DNA of 64,000 nt, from contig NZ_JBGUBC010000008.1 of the NCBI RefSeq assembly GCF_041821145.1, positions 71,932 through 135,931 on the forward strand, in the 5' to 3' direction. Shown here one piece after another: positions 50,580 to 58,542 of this stretch. The notes beneath the pieces are model-generated. The model worked only from the letters and a program-made list of their open reading frames with translations, was not told the origin of the DNA and ran no database searches. Positions within the stretch are counted from its first letter, which is position 1, and every line of letters begins with the position of its first letter. Position numbers and translations under genes: made by a program. The stretch is from Halopenitus sp041821145 (lineage in GTDB: Archaea > Halobacteriota > Halobacteria > Halobacteriales > Haloferacaceae).

Positions 50580-51511
50580 CGTGACGCCTCCGCCGCGCCG
50601 AACGCGCCGATATCGCCGGGTGCCGCAGTCTCGTACTCGCGAAGCAACGTCGCCAGGTCCTCGCGGTACTCCTCGGAGAGTCGAGTGAGCGGCGAGCGGA
50701 CGTCCGGGCGACCGCGATCGCGGATCGCCATCGCCTCCTTGACCGGAATCGGATTCGTCTCGACGAAGAGCTCGCGGCAAAGCGGTGACAGCTCATGATG
50801 GATCGCTTGAGCGCGCTCGTAATCCCCCGCAAGCGCCGACCCGACCATCGCGCAGGTGCGTTCGGGTTCGACGTTCGCGACGACGCTTATCGTTCCGGTT
50901 CCGCCGATCGAGAGGATGGGCAGCGTGAGGCCGTCGTCGCCCGAAAGCACCGCGAACTCCTCGTCCGCGGTGCGCTCGACGACCTCGCTTATCAGCCCCA
51001 GATCGCCGGAAGCCGCCTTGTAGCCGACGATGTTCTCGTGTTCGGCCAGCCGCGCCGTGACATCGACGGGGATCGATCGACCGGTCCGCGAGGGGACGTT
51101 ATAGACGATCTGCGGGAGGTCGACCGCGTCCGCTATCGTCGTGTAATGTTCGTAGAATCCCTCGGGTTCGGGCTTGTTGTAGTACGGCGAGATGAGAAGC
51201 AGGCCATCGGCGTCGGCGTCCGCGGCGCGGCGCGACAGCGAGAGTGCTTCGGCAGTGTTGTTCGATCCGGTCCCGGCGATGACCGGGACGTCCTCGACGG
51301 CAGCCGAGACGGTCTCTATCACCTCGACGTGCTCGTCGTGTGACAGTGTGGCCGACTCGCCGGTCGAGCCGACCGGGACCAATCCGTCGACGCCGGCGGC
51401 CTCAAGATACTGTGCGTTGTCGGCGAGCTGGTCATGGTCGATCTCGTCCTGTTCATCGAATGGAGTCGTCATCGCGGGCATCACGCCCTCGAAGGGTTGG
51501 GTAGTCGTCAT
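50576..51511 (-). CDS. dapA: 4-hydroxy-tetrahydrodipicolinate synthase
   Basis: 311-residue TIM-barrel aldolase joining pyruvate and aspartate semialdehyde, first gene of the lysine operon. Landmarks are GVMPAMTTPFDEQDEID, VPVGSTGESATLSHDEH (Thr pair of the active site), SPYYNKPEPEGFYEHY, IVYNVPSRTGRSIPVD (Tyr) and ENIVGYKAASGDL (Schiff-base Lys). The aspartate semialdehyde and aminotransferase genes are not in this cluster. Confidence 0.95.
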   Translation of the reverse strand: MTTTQPFEGVMPAMTTPFDEQDEIDHDQLADNAQYLEAAGVDGLVPVGSTGESATLSHDEHVEVIETVSAAVEDVPVIAGTGSNNTAEALSLSRRAADADADGLLLISPYYNKPEPEGFYEHYTTIADAVDLPQIVYNVPSRTGRSIPVDVTARLAEHENIVGYKAASGDLGLISEVVERTADEEFAVLSGDDGLTLPILSIGGTGTISVVANVEPERTCAMVGSALAGDYERAQAIHHELSPLCRELFVETNPIPVKEAMAIRDRGRPDVRSPLTRLSEEYREDLATLLREYETAAPGDIGAFGAAEASR

Positions 51512-51547
51512 CGGTGTCTCGTGTGTGGTGGGTTGGTGGGTCGGTCG

Positions 51548-51743
51548 TCAGTCGATTCCGCCGCGGATGCGCGCCCGAACGACGTCGGAGACGTCGCTGT
51601 CGGGGGCGTCGGGGGCCGCCCGGGACGGGGTCGCCACTCCCGCCGGTGGGCGTTTCAGGCGCGTTTTTTCGAGAAGAGCCGCGTCGCTGGCGATGACGGC
51701 GTATCCTGGATGGACGCGGGAGTCGTCACACGTGTGAATGTGT
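51548..51743 (-). other. Open frame without a start codon upstream of dapA
   Basis: Between dapA and the insertion sequence the minus strand has an open frame reading HPGYAVIASDAALLEKTRL ... SDVSDVVRARIRGGID and a stop at 51548. It has protein-like composition, but no ATG, GTG or TTG near its beginning after the stop at about 51757. It may be a decayed gene end, or high-GC DNA that happens to be open. The rest of the 267-base gap shows nothing clear. Confidence 0.2.
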
Positions 51744-51778
51744 CCTTCGGTTTCTTATAGATTGCGGCTCGTTCACCC

Positions 51779-52476
51779 GGCACTGTTCAGATTAGAATTG
51801 AAGAACGAGGCGGCCGAATTTCTGAGTGTCTATGCCCGAAATCAGCCGCCTCAACCGAGATAGCGACTGGATCGAATTAGATTTTGTGGAGCGAGAGGAG
51901 ACACCGCGCGAGCTGATGAAGCTCGGTATCCATCTCCACGTGGCAGGATTATCACTTTCGGATACCATCTCTATTCTCGATAAGTTCGGTGTCAAACGGA
52001 GTCGGTCAACCGTTCATAACTGGATTCAGAAAGCCGGCCTACAGCCCACCGATGGGAAAAATCCGGATCACGTCGCAGTCGATGAGACCGTGATCCAGAT
52101 CAACGACCAGCGCTATTGGCTGTACGCTGCTGTCGACCCACAATCGAAGAAATACCTCCATGTCAGGCTCTTTTCGTCGAGAACACGAGCGCTCACCGAG
52201 ATATTTCTGAGCGAACTCCGCGACAAACATCAGGTGGATGATGCGATCTTCCTCGTCGATGGAGCTCCGTGGCTCCATGCTGCACTTCGCCGTCACGGGC
52301 TCCGATTCCGACATGAAACACATGGGAATCGGAATGCTGCAGAACGTCTCTTCAAAGAACTAAAACGCAGAACATACCAATTTGCAAATCACTTTCGAAA
52401 TGCCGATCCAGCAACCGCTGAAACGTGGTTGCAAACCACCGCCTTCATCGAAAATCACTCAATCTGAACAATGCCC
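51779..52476 (+). mobile_element. IS6-family insertion sequence with 8-bp target duplication
   Basis: About 698 bp. The ends are inverted: GGCACTGTTCAGATT on the left (from 51779) and, reversed, GGGCATTGTTCAGATT on the right (to 52476), differing by one substitution and one extra base. GTTCACCC directly flanks both ends (51771-51778 and 52477-52484), the 8-bp duplication typical of IS6-type transposition. Both ends and the transposase are intact, so the insertion looks recent. It lies just upstream of the zinc-ribbon gene at 52519. Confidence 0.92.
51832..52467 (+). CDS. IS6-family DDE transposase
   Basis: 211 residues. An N-terminal helix-turn-helix region (LSLSDTISILDKFGVKRSRS and TVHNWIQKAGLQ) precedes the catalytic core, with the first Asp in VAVDETVIQINDQRYWLYAA, the second in AIFLVDGAPWLHAAL and the Glu in NAAERLFKELKRRT. 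The length matches short haloarchaeal IS6 transposases. It uses a less GC-rich codon set than the neighbours. The stop is 9 bases from the right end of the element. Confidence 0.93.
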   Translation: MPEISRLNRDSDWIELDFVEREETPRELMKLGIHLHVAGLSLSDTISILDKFGVKRSRSTVHNWIQKAGLQPTDGKNPDHVAVDETVIQINDQRYWLYAAVDPQSKKYLHVRLFSSRTRALTEIFLSELRDKHQVDDAIFLVDGAPWLHAALRRHGLRFRHETHGNRNAAERLFKELKRRTYQFANHFRNADPATAETWLQTTAFIENHSI

Positions 52477-52518
52477 GTTCACCCAACGCTTATTCACGTC
52501 ACGAACGGATCCTGTGTA

Positions 52519-52683
52519 ATGAGTCTATTCAGAAAAGCTGGAGAAAAATTTGAAGAGACGAAACGAACGTTCATGGGAGAGGGGGAAACACAGTACGTCT
52601 GTCCGTCCTGTGAGGAGACGATCTCGAAGACGGACTCGCATTGTCCTCACTGCGGTGACGAAATCGGTGATCCGACCGAGTGA
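52519..52683 (+). CDS. Small zinc-ribbon protein
   Basis: 54 residues: a charged helical first half (MSLFRKAGEKFEETKRTFM) and a zinc ribbon with two knuckles, YVCPSCEETI and SHCPHCGDEIG (C-x2-C twice). Such proteins are common in haloarchaea and of unknown function. A TATA-like CTTATTC lies at about 52489, 25-30 bases before the ATG. The insertion sequence ends just upstream of it, so any more distal control has been separated from the gene. Confidence 0.8.
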   Translation: MSLFRKAGEKFEETKRTFMGEGETQYVCPSCEETISKTDSHCPHCGDEIGDPTE

Positions 52684-52751
52684 TCGGACCGGTCGTCCAG
52701 CCGAGTGATCAAACCGGCCGCCCGAGGGAGTGATCAAACCGGCCGGACAGT
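52678..52751. repeat. Three 25-bp tandem repeats after the zinc-ribbon gene
   Basis: Units GAGTGATC-GG/AA-ACCGGYCG... occur at 52678-52702, 52703-52727 and 52728-52751. Each contains an ACCGGYCG core close to a palindrome. The first unit starts in the last codon of the zinc-ribbon gene, and the last ends 36 bases before the NYN gene. There are no unique spacers. Possible roles are transcript ending or regulator binding; neither is shown. Confidence 0.85.
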
Positions 52752-52787
52752 GCGAAGCACCTTAACGGAGGCGACGGTATGGCCGGT

Positions 52788-53285
52788 ATGACCGACATCC
52801 ATTCCGATCAGCGCGTCGCCGTCCTGGTTGATTCACAGAACCTCTATCACTCCGCCCAGAGCGTCTACTCGCAGAACATCGACTACTCGGCGCTCCTTGA
52901 GAAAGCCGTCCAGGATCGCCGGCTCGTGCGGGCGATCGCCTACGTGATCCGAGCGGAATCACCCGAGGAGGAGCGCTTCTTCGAGGCACTCTACGACATC
53001 GGCTTCGAGACGAGGATCAAGGACATCAAGACGTTTCCGGACGGGACGAAAAAGGCCGACTGGGACGTGGGGATGAGCCTCGATGCGGTGACGCTCGCGA
53101 GCCACGTCGACGTCGTCGTCCTCTGTACGGGCGACGGCGACTTCTCGCGGCTCTGTTCGCACCTCCGCCACGAAGGAGTTCGAGTCGAGGCGATGAGCTT
53201 CGAGTCTTCGACGTCCGAGGAACTCCTCGAGGCCGTCGACTCGTTCGTCGATCTAGGCGCACGTAAGGAAACGTTCCTCCTTTGA
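52788..53285 (+). CDS. NYN-domain (LabA/DUF88) nuclease-like protein
   Basis: 165 residues of the PIN-like NYN fold. Metal-site acids are visible in VAVLVDSQNLYHSA, KKADWDVGMSLDAV and VVLCTGDGDFSRLC, giving the three or four Asp of the family. It is probably a single-strand RNA or DNA nuclease or a nucleic-acid-binding relative. A TATA-like CCTTAACG lies about 27 bases before the ATG at 52788, which supports that start and a leaderless message; an ATG at 52779 would add three residues. Confidence 0.88.
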   Translation: MTDIHSDQRVAVLVDSQNLYHSAQSVYSQNIDYSALLEKAVQDRRLVRAIAYVIRAESPEEERFFEALYDIGFETRIKDIKTFPDGTKKADWDVGMSLDAVTLASHVDVVVLCTGDGDFSRLCSHLRHEGVRVEAMSFESSTSEELLEAVDSFVDLGARKETFLL

Positions 53286-53286
53286 G

Positions 53287-53481
53287 ATGAACGGGAATCG
53301 CTCGAACGACCGATCGGCCGACCCGATAAGCGCGCTTGCACTCCCGTTCGTCATTGGGATGGCAATTGGACTGTCCCTCGGTCGGTTTCTCGGCGGCCCT
53401 CTGGTCGGGATCGCCGTCGGGCTCGTGCTGTTTGCTACTCTCGGGTGGCTCCGGTTGAAACTCGCGAGGCTCCCACAGTAG
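53287..53481 (+). CDS. Small two-helix membrane protein
   Basis: 64 residues: a polar start with Asn, Ser, Asp and Arg, then two hydrophobic helices LALPFVIGMAIGLSLGRF and GIAVGLVLFATLGWLRL with Gly-rich packing, ending in a short basic tail. It is one base after the NYN gene and probably co-transcribed. The function is unknown. Confidence 0.7.
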   Translation: MNGNRSNDRSADPISALALPFVIGMAIGLSLGRFLGGPLVGIAVGLVLFATLGWLRLKLARLPQ

Positions 53482-53501
53482 GGACGACGCCAGACCTGCC
53501 A

Positions 53502-54836
53502 TCAGGGGCGAAGGTCCCGCGAGACGAGGACGGTCGCCAGCGTACAGGCGGTGAGCGTGAAGCCGGCAAGCACGAGGAAGACAGTGAACTCCGAGGCGGC
53601 ATAGGTGAGCACCACGCCGACGACCGTCGCCCCGAGTGCACCGATTCCGAAGATGCCGAGATACGTGAAGCCGAAGGAGAGCCCGCGCGACTCCGGCGGG
53701 GAGTAGGCCGCGATCGTCGCCTGGGTGAGCGGCTGCATCGCGAACAGCGCGAACCCGAGCGCGGCGCCGATCGCCAACAGCGGAACGAGGCCGGCGCGGG
53801 ATGCCGGAACGAACGCGAGCGTGATGGCGGAGAGGACCAGCAGCATCACGACGAGTCCCCGCTCCGGTTCGATCCGATCGGTGAGCCTCCCGCCGACGTA
53901 CTGGCCGACGATCCCGACGGTCAACAGCCCGACGTACACGTACCGGGAGAGATCGAACTCCTCGGCGAGCGCACCGTCCGGATCGAAGACGCCGGGGCGG
54001 ACGTCTCCGACGATGGCGACGAGAAAGTCGTTCAGTAGTTCGGGCAGGAACGTCAACATTCCCCGGTAGAAGAGCCCATTGAACATTACCACGAGGAAGA
54101 CGAGCGAGAAGCCGAGGGTGAACACCCGGCGCGTCCCGTCGATGAGATCGCCGAGCGAGCGGATCTCCGCCTTCTCGTCGTCGACACCGGTACTGGCGGA
54201 CGCGACGTCATCGGAGTCGATGGCGTCGTTCCCGCCGTCGGCTCCGGGATCAGTGCCCATGGAACCGGTCAGCCCCGCCGTCTCGTCGAAGTCGATCGAC
54301 AGGCCGACGATGCCGGCGACGACGGACAGTCCGCCCAGAACCACGACGACGATCCGCCAGTCGGCGACGAGCAACAACAGCGCGGTTGCGAGCGGTCCGA
54401 AGGCAATCCCCGCGTTGCCGGCCATGCCGTGATAGGCGAAGACGGTACCACGGGTGTCCGGGTCGATCCCGTTGCTGATAAGCGCGAGCCCAGCGGGGTG
54501 ATAGACGCTGGCCGCCGCTCCCCAGATGCCGAGTGCGAGCGCGATCGTCGCGACGTGGGGAACGAGGCTCAACGACAGGAAGGCGACGCCCATGCCGAAC
54601 AGACAGCCAACGATCAGCCGACGGGAGCCGTAGCGATCGACGAGCAGCCCTCCGGGGAGCGCGCCAACGCCGAAGAGGCCGTATCCGACCGTAACCACGG
54701 CACCGAGAACCGCGGCCGTGACGGAAAATTCGAGCAGCCAGACCGTCATCAGGATCGGAACGGAGAGCTCGTAGGTGTGAACTAGGCCGTGAGCGACCAT
54801 CACGAATCCCGTGATGGATCGGTCGTTCGCGTTCAT
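53502..54836 (-). CDS. MFS transporter
   Basis: 444 residues with twelve hydrophobic segments. The start MNANDRSITGFVMVAHGLVH leads into helix 1, and the MFS loop after helix 2 reads GGLLVDRYGSRRLIVG. A second half-signature is GGRLTDRIEPERGLVV. The central cytoplasmic loop (about residues 205-245) is acidic and Ser/Asp-rich. The substrate is unknown. It is convergent with the small membrane gene; upstream of it (54837-54964) I see nothing coding. Confidence 0.88.
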   Translation of the reverse strand: MNANDRSITGFVMVAHGLVHTYELSVPILMTVWLLEFSVTAAVLGAVVTVGYGLFGVGALPGGLLVDRYGSRRLIVGCLFGMGVAFLSLSLVPHVATIALALGIWGAAASVYHPAGLALISNGIDPDTRGTVFAYHGMAGNAGIAFGPLATALLLLVADWRIVVVVLGGLSVVAGIVGLSIDFDETAGLTGSMGTDPGADGGNDAIDSDDVASASTGVDDEKAEIRSLGDLIDGTRRVFTLGFSLVFLVVMFNGLFYRGMLTFLPELLNDFLVAIVGDVRPGVFDPDGALAEEFDLSRYVYVGLLTVGIVGQYVGGRLTDRIEPERGLVVMLLVLSAITLAFVPASRAGLVPLLAIGAALGFALFAMQPLTQATIAAYSPPESRGLSFGFTYLGIFGIGALGATVVGVVLTYAASEFTVFLVLAGFTLTACTLATVLVSRDLRP

Positions 54837-54964
54837 GCCAACTCCCTCAGCGTGGACGGCGGTCGCGTTCGGATCGCCGACAGGAGCGGGAGCATGTGAG
54901 ATCGGTTGCCGGAACTGGCCAGCGATCCGCAAAGAACCCGTCGGATCCGGATCTCGATGGGGGG

Positions 54965-55321
54965 AAACGTGGCGTCGGACGAACGCTGTGCGGATGTGAA
55001 GTACCTCGGGGTCAAGCCCCGAGGCTTCCTGTTTCTACGACAGAACTTGCAGAAACACGCTCCCGGTGAGGTATTTCCACAGCGGTTCCAGTCTCCGCAG
55101 GCGTGGATTCGGAGGCTCCCACTCCTATTCGGTGGCGACGGCACAGCGTCTGACCGTCCGTATTTTTGGACTTGAAGCCAGACACAAGTAGTGCCATCTC
55201 ATCTCGGTGTTTAGTACATCGCTACTTAATAGTTTGCGTCAACGTTGTCGGCTTCATCCATGGGGTCAAGCCCCGTGGCATTCGCCTTGAACCGCCTGTA
55301 AACGTGGCGTCGGACGAACGC
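54965..55321 (-). mobile_element. IS200/IS605-type (TnpB) remnant with repeated end hairpins
   Basis: A relic, minus-strand orientation, in the 566-base gap between the MFS and PUA genes. A 22-bp perfect direct repeat, AAACGTGGCGTCGGACGAAC plus GC, is present at 54965-54986 and 55300-55321. Two related hairpins with the same loop TCAAG lie at 55004-55024 (CCTCGGGG/CCCCGAGG) and 55258-55278 (CCATGGGG/CCCCGTGG). Hairpins of this kind close the right end of haloarchaeal TnpB elements, where the stop codon of tnpB falls in the hairpin. An AT-rich patch (CTACTTAATAGTTTGC, near 55222) may be the left end. The interior of tnpB is lost. Confidence 0.7.
55012..55170 (-). pseudogene. TnpB C-terminal tail remnant
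   Basis: The minus strand reads ESTPAETGTAVEIPHRERVS, then ASSVVETGSLGA and a stop at 55012. That ...ETGT...ETGS... pattern is what I recognise as the end of haloarchaeal TnpB (IS1341-type) proteins. The RuvC-like catalytic region and the zinc finger are absent. In intact elements this stretch also carries the guide (omega) RNA scaffold, so an RNA could still be made here, though no active protein. Confidence 0.65.
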
Positions 55322-55402
55322 AGTCCGGTTGTAGGTGCCTGGGACGCGATCGGCGCGACGACGATCGACCGCACTTATTGGTTCGGCTCCCAAGCGTTCC
55401 AT

Positions 55403-55912
55403 ATGAGCGATACGACGGGGATCCCGGATCTGCGCGTGAACGCCGATTACCAGTTCGGCGCGGGGGCGGGCGCGGCGCTGTTTCCCGACGAGGAGCCGCT
55501 CTCGATCCGCCGATCGAGCGGAGGCCGTCCCCGGCAGGTGCTCGCCGGCGACGTGGACCCGTCCGGCGGCGACGAGGGGGATCGGCTCGTCTCCTACGGA
55601 ACCGACGGCCGGTTTACCCTCGGGATCGCAGGTGGGAAGCGACTCCGGGAGGCGCTCGATCCGCCGGCCTACCGGGTTGTGGTCGGCGAGGAGAGCGAAC
55701 CCTTCGTGCGCGAGGGACGGAACACGTTCGCGAAATTCGTCCGCGAGGTTGACGAGGCGGTACGCCCCGGCGACGAAGTGCTGGTGGTGACCCCCACAGA
55801 CGAATTGCTGGCCGTCGGTCGCGCGGAACTCGCAGCGATCGAGATGCGTGCATTCGATACCGGGATGGCCGTGAAGGTGCGCGAGGGGATCGGAACGGAA
55901 GACGAAACGTAA
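55403..55912 (+). CDS. PUA-domain protein
   Basis: 169 residues. The C-terminal 75 residues are a PUA RNA-binding domain: NTFAKFVREVDEAVRPGDEV, LVVTPTDELLAVGRAELAAI, AFDTGMAVKVREG. The N-terminal 90 residues (DYQFGAGAGAALFPDEEPLS, SYGTDGRFTLGIAGGKRL) match the archaeal family found as a stand-alone partner of tRNA-guanine transglycosylase-type PUA domains. It is probably an RNA-modification accessory protein. A TATA-like CACTTATTGG about 30 bases upstream fixes the ATG at 55403. Confidence 0.82.
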   Translation: MSDTTGIPDLRVNADYQFGAGAGAALFPDEEPLSIRRSSGGRPRQVLAGDVDPSGGDEGDRLVSYGTDGRFTLGIAGGKRLREALDPPAYRVVVGEESEPFVREGRNTFAKFVREVDEAVRPGDEVLVVTPTDELLAVGRAELAAIEMRAFDTGMAVKVREGIGTEDET

Positions 55913-56067
55913 ATAGACGCGCGCTCGGTCCTGCCGACCGTGATCCAGTCGTACTCAGGAACGTGACCTGGAGGAGCATATCGATGTCGAGTCCTGACTG
56001 CCGCTGTCGACTCCTGGCGGCCGGGATCGAGTCCATCGATCCACAGCGGAAAACGACATCTCCGAAG

Positions 56068-57330
56068 CTATCCGTGTTTGGCGCGTTTGCCGGCTTGTTC
56101 CATAGCCGTGAGGACACGCTCAATGGCGATCACGAAGGCAGCCGTTCGGAGACTGGGGATTTCGCGGTCCTCGGAGACGCGTATCATCTCGTCGAACGCA
56201 TCCGTGATCGTGGTCTCGAGCGCGTCATTGATACGGTCTTCCGACCAGGAGAAGCGCTGTCGATTCTGAACCCATTCGAAGTAACTCACGGTAACCCCGC
56301 CTGCATTAGCGAGAATATCGGGAACGACGACCACATCACGGTCATCCAGGACGTCGTCAGCCGCAGGTGTTAGCGGCCCATTCGCCCCTTCCACGATCAC
56401 GTCCGCTTGGACGTCCGAAGCGAGTTCGTCGTCGATCACGTTCCCGACAGCAGCCGGTATCAGAAGGTCAACGTCGGCCGTCAGGAGCTCCGTATTCGTG
56501 CGTTCGTCGGCGTCCCCGTATCCGACCACAGTACCGGTCTCCGCCTTGAACCGATCGACATCCGCGGGGTCGATCCCCGTCGGATCGAATATCGCGCCCG
56601 TGGAGTCACTGACGGTAACGACGGTTGCACCGAGATCGTCAAGAAGCGTGGCCGCAACGGAGCCAACGTTTCCGAACCCCTGAACGGCGACCGTCGCTCC
56701 CTCAAGCGATCGGTCGAACCGGTCGAAGAGTTCACGGGCTGCGATGGTCACGGACCGACCCGTCGCTTCCACCCGCCCCTCACTTCCCCCGCTTTCGATC
56801 GCCTTCCCAGTGACCACGCCCGGAGCAGTCGTATTCTCGAGACACTCGTAGGTGTCCTTGATCCAGTTCATCTCCCGCTGGCCGGTGTTGATATCGGGTG
56901 CCGGGATGTCCCGATCCGCTCCGAGGAGCGGTCGGAATTCGGTGGCGTACGCCCGAGTGATACGTTCGAGTTCGCGTTCGGAGTAGTCCTGTGGATCGAA
57001 TACGACACCTCCCTTAGCGCCGCCAAACGGGAGATCGACGACGGCGCACTTATAAACCATCAAGCCAGCAAGGGCTCGCACTTCGTCGGGATCGACTGCG
57101 GGGTGATACCTGATTCCACCCTTATACGGGCCTCGGGCCCCGTTGAATTGGACTCGGTACGCACGAACCTGGTCGAGCGAGCCGTCATCCAACTCCAACG
57201 TGAGGGTCGCCTCGTGCATTCGCTCGGGATATTTAAGCATGGCACGCTCGTCGGACTCGATATCGACGTATCGAGCCGCGGTATCAAGCTGTTCGCGCAG
57301 ACTTTCGAATGGATGATCGTCAGGGGGCAT
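56068..57330 (-). CDS. gdhB: Glutamate dehydrogenase (Glu/Leu/Phe/Val family)
   Basis: 420 residues. The substrate site is in GPYKGGIRYHPAVDPDEVRA and VDLPFGGAKGGVVFDP (catalytic Lys), with YATEFRPLLGADRDIPAPDI next and the NAD(P) fold AVQGFGNVGSVAATLLDDLG. It makes or breaks glutamate with ammonium. I chose the ATG at 57330 (MPPDDHPFESLREQL). The frame is open upstream to 57519, but that part is unlike the family. The carbamate kinase that follows on the same strand also handles ammonium-linked nitrogen. Confidence 0.92.
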   Translation of the reverse strand: MPPDDHPFESLREQLDTAARYVDIESDERAMLKYPERMHEATLTLELDDGSLDQVRAYRVQFNGARGPYKGGIRYHPAVDPDEVRALAGLMVYKCAVVDLPFGGAKGGVVFDPQDYSERELERITRAYATEFRPLLGADRDIPAPDINTGQREMNWIKDTYECLENTTAPGVVTGKAIESGGSEGRVEATGRSVTIAARELFDRFDRSLEGATVAVQGFGNVGSVAATLLDDLGATVVTVSDSTGAIFDPTGIDPADVDRFKAETGTVVGYGDADERTNTELLTADVDLLIPAAVGNVIDDELASDVQADVIVEGANGPLTPAADDVLDDRDVVVVPDILANAGGVTVSYFEWVQNRQRFSWSEDRINDALETTITDAFDEMIRVSEDREIPSLRTAAFVIAIERVLTAMEQAGKRAKHG

Positions 57331-57568
57331 GATCAATTGATGTCGGATTCGACGCAGCCAGGGGTCAAAGACGGAACGATGGATGACCACAAAGCGATGG
57401 GTGACCACAACCCACCAGGGACGGACGCGATCTCGGGTGCCAGTAGCTGAAATATGTCTTGCCGTCGACATAGAACATGGACATCGATCCCATTCGCTGG
57501 GAACGATCTCAGTCCGCACGTGTTTTTCCGGCCATCAGCTACAGTCGGGACGCTTCCCAACGGGAACA

Positions 57569-58510
57569 TTATCCTCTCACCCGTGTTCCCGCATCGCCGG
57601 TCAGCGCATCCAGTAATCGTTCGGGAGACGTGATCACGGCCCTCTCTCCGCCCTGCTCGACGAATCGAATACACGCTTCGATCTTTGGCTGCATACTTCC
57701 CTCGCCGAACTCACCTGCTTCGAGGTGCGTCCGTAACTCCTCGACGGTCGTTTCCCGGAGGGGTTTCCGGTCCGGCGTCCCGTACTCCACGTACGCATAT
57801 TCGACGTCAGTCAGAATGACGAGCGTGTCCGCATCGAGGTCGGATGCGAGCAGTTGGGAGGATTTGTCCTTATCGACCACGGCTTCGACACCCTGGAGAC
57901 CGTCATCTCGGACGACGGGGACGCCACCTCCACCGACGCAAATCACGAAATCCCCTCGATTCACGAGGCGACCGATCTCGTCGCCCTCGACGAGTTCGAC
58001 GGGCTCAGGAGAGGGAACGACACGACGATACGGACGAGCGCCACTCGACACGTTCCTGGTCTCGAACGATTTGTTCTCCGCTTCCGATTCCGTATAGAAC
58101 GGTCCCACGGGTTTCGTCGGATCCTGGAACGCCGGGTCGGCGGCGTCGACCACGACTTGCGTTACGACCGTGATGAAATCCGTCCGGCTCGAAAGCTCGT
58201 TGTCGAGTGCCTGTTGGAGCAGATAGCCTATCTGTGCCTGGGTTTCGGCGACGAGTACGTCGAGCGGTAGTTGAGGCGTCTCACTCGCACTCTCCTGTTG
58301 GAGGAGAAGATCCCCGACCTGTGGTCCGTTTCCGTGAGTGAGGGCGATATCGTAACCGGTATCGATAGCATCGGACAGTCGTCGTGCCGTCCGTTCGATC
58401 ACCTCGAGTTGTTCGTCGATCGTCCACGGGCCATGCTCACCGAGCAGCGTATTGCCGCCCAGCGCGATGACGATCGGATCGGTTCCCATGTTATGGGAGC
58501 TATCCGCCAT
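57569..58510 (-). CDS. arcC: Carbamate kinase
   Basis: 313 residues of the amino-acid kinase fold. Motifs: VIALGGNTLLGEHGPWTIDE, ALTHGNGPQVGDLLLQQE, RRVVPSPEPVELVE, VICVGGGGVPVVRDD and VVDKDKSSQLLASDLDADTL. It transfers phosphate between carbamoyl phosphate and ADP, giving ATP in fermentative arginine or purine breakdown. ATG 58510 was taken; ATG 58489 is a second option. It is divergent, after 32 bases, from the cyclic-diphosphoglycerate-synthetase-like gene. Confidence 0.93.
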   Translation of the reverse strand: MADSSHNMGTDPIVIALGGNTLLGEHGPWTIDEQLEVIERTARRLSDAIDTGYDIALTHGNGPQVGDLLLQQESASETPQLPLDVLVAETQAQIGYLLQQALDNELSSRTDFITVVTQVVVDAADPAFQDPTKPVGPFYTESEAENKSFETRNVSSGARPYRRVVPSPEPVELVEGDEIGRLVNRGDFVICVGGGGVPVVRDDGLQGVEAVVDKDKSSQLLASDLDADTLVILTDVEYAYVEYGTPDRKPLRETTVEELRTHLEAGEFGEGSMQPKIEACIRFVEQGGERAVITSPERLLDALTGDAGTRVRG

Positions 58511-58542
58511 ACTAATTCAGTCTTGCGCGAATACTGTCTCCC

